Source of the DNA: Anaerolineae bacterium
GTDB lineage: Bacteria; Chloroflexota; Anaerolineae; DUEN01
Assembly (NCBI GenBank): GCA_025060615.1
Contig: JANXBS010000016.1
Span: 1 to 64,000 of the forward strand
Reading direction: 5' to 3'
Length of the DNA: 64,000 bases
In this document: piece after piece, positions 60,792 to 64,000 of the stretch
How the letters are laid out: every line of letters starts with the position of its first letter
Numbering within the stretch: position 1 is the first letter of the stretch
Program-made: the position numbers and the translations under genes
Notes under the pieces: generated by a model
Told to the model about the DNA's origin: nothing
The model's database searches: none
The model's input: the letters and a program-made list of their open reading frames with translations, nothing else

Positions 60792-61823
60792 ATGCGTCGG
60801 ATAGCACGCTGGCTGGCTGGGATGACGCTGATTGGAGCCTTCATCATCACTCCCTCGCTAGGGACGTCGGCAGCCCCTCTAGCGCAGGGAGGAACACATG
60901 TCGTTCGCCCCGGCGAGACACTCTTCAGCATCGCCCAGCGGTACGGTGTGACAGTGGATGATCTGGTGCGGGCCAATGGCCTCACCGACGCTGACATCAT
61001 CGTGGTCGGGCAGAAACTGCGCATCCCTGGCGGCGATACGGATGGTGAGAGCCAATCCGAGAGTGAGCCAGGCGTGCATATCGTGCAAGCCGGCGAAACC
61101 CTGTCCTCCATCGCGATGCAGTATGGCGTGACCGTCGAAGAAATCGCTCAAGCTTCGGGCATCTCCGTTTCCAGCATTTTGCATGTAGGCCAGAAGCTCA
61201 CCATTCCGAAACGAGCCTCCCAGCCAGTCGCCATGTCAGCTCCCGCTCCGGAGCCGGTGCCCGAGCCAGCCCCAGAAGTCTACATGGTGCAACCAGGCGA
61301 CACGCTCGAGAGCATCGCTCAGCGGTTCGGCACTTCGGTGGCTTCGTTGGCGCGGGCGAATCAACTGAGCAGCCCATCGCTGGTGTTCGTTGGGCGGCGG
61401 CTGGTCATCCCCAAGCCAAAGGTGGTGAGGCTTTACGGTGGTGGCAAGCGGGTGGAGGTCAGCATCTCTCGTCAGCGATGTTGGGTGTACGAGGGCGATG
61501 TGGTGCTATACGAGTGGATCTGCTCCACAGGGCGGCCCAGCTCACCGACGAAGCCCGGCTCGTTCGCCATTCAGAGCAAGCTGACCAAGGCTTATGGATC
61601 GAGCTGGAACATCTGGATGCCGTATTGGCTGGGAGTGTACTGGGCGGGTGGCACCGAAAACGGCTTTCATGGGCTGCCGTGGAACGCGCGAACCGGCCGG
61701 GAGACGTGGACCGGGCTGGTGGGCACTCGAATCACCTACGGATGCATCATGCTGTCCAACGACAACAGCAAGACCCTGTGGGATATGGCCTACATCGGCA
61801 TGCCGGTCATTATCCGCTATTAA
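60792..61823 (+). CDS. Triple-LysM L,D-transpeptidase (YkuD domain)
   Basis: 343 residues from ATG 60792 (AGGAGG before it). Signal peptide to about residue 28. LysM repeats at about 35-79 (THVVRPGETLFSIAQRYGVT), 95-139 (VHIVQAGETLSSIAMQYGVT) and 163-207 (YMVQPGDTLESIAQRFGTSV), with a Pro/Glu linker. The YkuD domain 213-343 has catalytic Cys318 in ITYGCIMLSNDN and His293 in GFHGLP. The usual SHGCIR reads TYGCIM: the conserved Ser, His and Arg around the Cys are changed. It binds peptidoglycan and may make 3-3 crosslinks. Its stop overlaps a convergent gene. Confidence 0.9.
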   Translation: MRRIARWLAGMTLIGAFIITPSLGTSAAPLAQGGTHVVRPGETLFSIAQRYGVTVDDLVRANGLTDADIIVVGQKLRIPGGDTDGESQSESEPGVHIVQAGETLSSIAMQYGVTVEEIAQASGISVSSILHVGQKLTIPKRASQPVAMSAPAPEPVPEPAPEVYMVQPGDTLESIAQRFGTSVASLARANQLSSPSLVFVGRRLVIPKPKVVRLYGGGKRVEVSISRQRCWVYEGDVVLYEWICSTGRPSSPTKPGSFAIQSKLTKAYGSSWNIWMPYWLGVYWAGGTENGFHGLPWNARTGRETWTGLVGTRITYGCIMLSNDNSKTLWDMAYIGMPVIIRY

Positions 61824-62203
61824 GCCGAGGCTGGATTAAGATCCTCCAATTCCGGCTCTACATAGATCAAATCGAAAGGGACTTCTTTCCGATCTAACAC
61901 CTTTTCCCCTTTTTCCGTAAGGATCAGCTCAGCGACGTAGCGACCTCCTTCCTGGGGAGGGATCCGCAGATGTAAGGTGATGGAGACGCGCGGCTCGCGC
62001 CACTCCACCATATACATGCTAGTCGCCACCCTCCCTTCGGGATCGCGAATGATCACCTCCAAGTTCGGCGGCTGGACGAAAGGAGAAAGGTCTACGCGCA
62101 GCCAAATCCGTTTTAGGTCCGGAAAGGGATATAGCCGAGCTCGTCGGATGTGAACAGGCTCGGTGATGAGCGGGATCATCATGGAAACGCCGCGATCATC
62201 CAT
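61820..62203 (-). CDS. Unknown beta-rich protein, convergent with the L,D-transpeptidase
   Basis: 127 residues from ATG 62203; ATGs at 62182 and 62179 are possible. Beta strands DLKRIWLRVDLSPFVQPPNL, RVATSMYMVEWREPRVSITL and VLDRKEVPFDLIYVEPELE suggest an Ig-like fold. No domain recognised and no signal. It lies 19 bases downstream of the ABC-2 permease, so it may be part of that operon. The last four bases overlap the stop of the convergent LysM gene. Confidence 0.65.
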   Translation of the reverse strand: MDDRGVSMMIPLITEPVHIRRARLYPFPDLKRIWLRVDLSPFVQPPNLEVIIRDPEGRVATSMYMVEWREPRVSITLHLRIPPQEGGRYVAELILTEKGEKVLDRKEVPFDLIYVEPELEDLNPASA

Positions 62204-62222
62204 GCGATGAGCCTCCTTGAGC

Positions 62223-63032
62223 TTATGCCCCCACCGCAGCGTATAGCTTGACCCCGGCCCGCCACACGGCTCTCAGCAAGACCAGGCCGATCACAAGCCA
62301 GACCCCTTGCGCTACAAATCCGAAGAGCGCCTCGCGAGGAGTCAGCCGCCCCAGCAGGAGCTCTACTGGAAAGGCCAACATCCAGCGGAACGGCAGCGCG
62401 GTGGCAGCTATTTGGATAGGCATCGGCAACAGCGAGAGGGGCGCGATCTGCCCTGACAGAAACAACAAGGCTACAAAGTACATCTGGTTGATCGCGCTTA
62501 CCCGCGTTGTCCAGAATGCAACCAACGCCAACGTCCACTCGATTAGGAAGCGCACCACAAACGCCAGCAGCAAGGCGGGCACAAACGCGAGCACTGCCCA
62601 TGGGATCGGATGCCATGTGGGCCGGAACGCCAGGATCAGCCCCGCCGTGGTGGGGATCATCACCGTCAATGTCAGCAACTTGTAAGAGATATTGTCGGCG
62701 ATGTCGGAGTGGATGGGATGGATGGGGCGCAGGAGCATCACCGAGAGCTCCCCGTGGCGGATCCGGTAATCGTACTCCCACATGATCCAAGTGAAGGTGG
62801 CGTGGTTCACCAACATCATCACAATGAAATAGGCCGCGAAGTCGCCACCCGTGTACCCACCGACGCGTCCCCCGCTCGATCGAGCGACCGTTAACCATAC
62901 CACGAGGTAGATCACCGGCTCCAGCACCATCCCGATCAGCCAGATGATCAGCGCCGCCCGATATTGAAGCTGCTCGGCGATGGTGGTCTTGAACTGGGCT
63001 CGATAGACATCCCATAACTCCCTTACGTTCAT
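62223..63032 (-). CDS. ABC-2 type transporter permease
   Basis: 269 residues, six membrane segments. It opens NVRELWDVYRAQFKTTIAEQ and LQYRAALIIWLIGMVLEPVI, the ABC-2 (DUF990-like, CcmB/NodJ-distant) type. Later segments include ALVAFWTTRVSAINQMYFVA. It works with the ATPase encoded upstream, whose stop it overlaps by ATGA (63029-63032). The exported substrate is unknown. The usual third gene, a second permease, is not on this side. Confidence 0.85.
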   Translation of the reverse strand: MNVRELWDVYRAQFKTTIAEQLQYRAALIIWLIGMVLEPVIYLVVWLTVARSSGGRVGGYTGGDFAAYFIVMMLVNHATFTWIMWEYDYRIRHGELSVMLLRPIHPIHSDIADNISYKLLTLTVMIPTTAGLILAFRPTWHPIPWAVLAFVPALLLAFVVRFLIEWTLALVAFWTTRVSAINQMYFVALLFLSGQIAPLSLLPMPIQIAATALPFRWMLAFPVELLLGRLTPREALFGFVAQGVWLVIGLVLLRAVWRAGVKLYAAVGA

Positions 63033-64000
63033 ATGCTTTCCTGTGTGAAGACCTGCTCAATTACCTCTTCGATGGGAGGGTCCTGGACGGTCAGGTCATT
63101 GACCAGAAGATCAGCCAGCAGCCGTTCGGTGACCTTGGCTGTCTCCGCCTTGGGCACCCGCAGCATCACGTAACCGTCCATTTGCGTCACCACCTCGCCA
63201 TATGGCCGCAGATCGGCGGTTTTGTTCTTGAGCTCCACGATGATCGTCTTGTAGGGCGAGAACCGATACACTAGGGAGGCGAGATCGCCATCGAAAAGGA
63301 GCTTGCCGTGGTGGATCACGATCACGCGGCGACAGAGGGCCTCCACATCGGCCATGTAGTGGCTGGTAAGCAATACTGTCGCCCCGTGTCGGCGGTTATA
63401 TTCCGCAATGAAAGCGCGGATACGGCGCTGCATCATCACATCCAACCCGATGGTCGGCTCGTCTAGGAATAACACTTGTGGGCGGTGCAGCAACGCCGCG
63501 GCGATCTCGCACTTCATCCGTTCGCCCAGCGAGAGGTTGCGGACGGGCTTTCGGAGCAACGGCCCCAGCTCTAGAAGCTCGGTCAGCTCGTCCAGCGTGC
63601 GGCGGTAGTCCGGAGCGGGGATTCGGTAGATCGCCTGGTTAAGCTCGAACGAGTCTATGACAGGGATGTCCCACACCAGCTGGTTGCGCTGGCCCATCAC
63701 CAGGGTGATCTGACGCAGGAATGCCCTCTCGCGCCGCCAGGGGATGTGGCCTAGCACGGTCACCTCACCCGAGGTGGGGTAGAGGAGGCCGGAAAGCACC
63801 TTGAGCGTCGTGGTCTTGCCCGCGCCGTTGGGCCCCAGAAAGCCGACGATCTCGCCGGGCTCCACCGCAAACGTGATGCCATCTACAGCCGCTATTTGGC
63901 GCACGCGACGATGGATCAGGCTGCGCAGCGCGGCCAGCACGCCAGCCTCACGCTCGTGGACGGTATAGATCTTACGCAGATCGCGAACGCAGATGATGGA
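63029..64000 (-). CDS. ABC transporter ATPase (ABC-2 exporter), N-terminus off the window
   Basis: The frame is open to the right edge; a GTG at 63940 exists, but the part beyond it (SIICVRDLRKIYTVHEREAG) is clearly coding and conserved. Thus the start lies past 64000. Walker A GFLGPNGAGKTTTLK, signature NLSLGERMKCEIAAAL, Walker B VLFLDEPTIGLDVMMQRRIR, switch LLTSHYMADVEALC. The C-terminal part (about 230 on) is regulatory. It pairs with the ABC-2 permease, ATGA overlap. Confidence 0.92.
   Translation of the reverse strand, partial: SIICVRDLRKIYTVHEREAGVLAALRSLIHRRVRQIAAVDGITFAVEPGEIVGFLGPNGAGKTTTLKVLSGLLYPTSGEVTVLGHIPWRRERAFLRQITLVMGQRNQLVWDIPVIDSFELNQAIYRIPAPDYRRTLDELTELLELGPLLRKPVRNLSLGERMKCEIAAALLHRPQVLFLDEPTIGLDVMMQRRIRAFIAEYNRRHGATVLLTSHYMADVEALCRRVIVIHHGKLLFDGDLASLVYRFSPYKTIIVELKNKTADLRPYGEVVTQMDGYVMLRVPKAETAKVTERLLADLLVNDLTVQDPPIEEVIEQVFTQESI

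Noticed and set aside
62179-63060. 293-codon minus-strand frame overlapping the ABC-2 permease
   Set aside because: It is another frame of the same strand; the permease frame has six hydrophobic segments and ATGA coupling, and this one is Arg/Gly/His-rich.

Overview
The window looks like the chromosome of a Chloroflexota bacterium, probably of the Anaerolineae or a thermophilic relative. This is inferred, since no rRNA gene is present. The grounds are the lipoproteins with Lys/Glu/Val-rich and Thr-Pro-rich linkers after the lipobox cysteine, an R3H-domain AAA ATPase beside tmk, a pyruvate:ferredoxin oxidoreductase split into two fused polypeptides, FlgD-type Ig lipoproteins and a GC-rich genome. 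Most genes lie in tight operons with ATGA overlaps.

Layout: 1-3254 (minus) holds an MrpA-type antiporter subunit that starts with GTG and runs off the left edge, preceded by a membrane protein with C-terminal CBS domains. 3520-4140 is a decayed P-type cation ATPase. 4462-15268 (plus) is one catabolic operon: an Opp-type ABC importer (binding lipoprotein, two permeases, two ATPases), a GH3 beta-glycosidase and a GH38 alpha-mannosidase, read here as an oligosaccharide uptake and degradation locus. 15305-19715 carries a methyltransferase, a low-molecular-weight phosphatase, two GT2 glycosyltransferases and an FlgD-Ig lipoprotein. 19909-24659 (plus) has a URO-D family protein, a minimal zincin, a lipoprotein and an NfeD protease. 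24728-32258 is mainly minus: rhomboid/gmk, then R3H ATPase-tmk-darA, a GNAT-like protein, a LON-domain protein and truD.

33073-37155 (minus) is infC-rpmI-rplT-rRNA methyltransferase-SAM hydroxide adenosyltransferase-murA. infC starts at AUU, there is a terminator-like hairpin against the rpmI ribosome binding site, and MurA carries Asp in place of the fosfomycin-target Cys. polA and a small unknown protein follow upstream.

About 40515-43465 is an accessory island. It contains a GNAT gene, a small ORF and a CAAX protease separated by integron attC-like sites, a decayed IS110-family transposase next to a half attC site, a broken tyrosine recombinase, and tRNA-Arg(CCU), whose 3' end borders the recombinase remnant. 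This cassette array without a visible integrase is the most unusual part of the window.

43555-49020 (minus) has an ABC-class ATPase with an almost leaderless promoter and the two PFOR polypeptides. 49472-57236 (plus) is dprA-manC-topA-xer-M24 peptidase-membrane protein; the Xer-like protein sits where other bacteria keep xerC, but it has lost its catalytic residues. 57291-60647 (minus) has dGTPase, an unknown protein, a PHP phosphatase and a Nudix hydrolase. 60792-61823 is a triple-LysM L,D-transpeptidase. 61820-64000 (minus) is an unknown protein and an ABC-2 exporter whose ATPase runs off the right edge.
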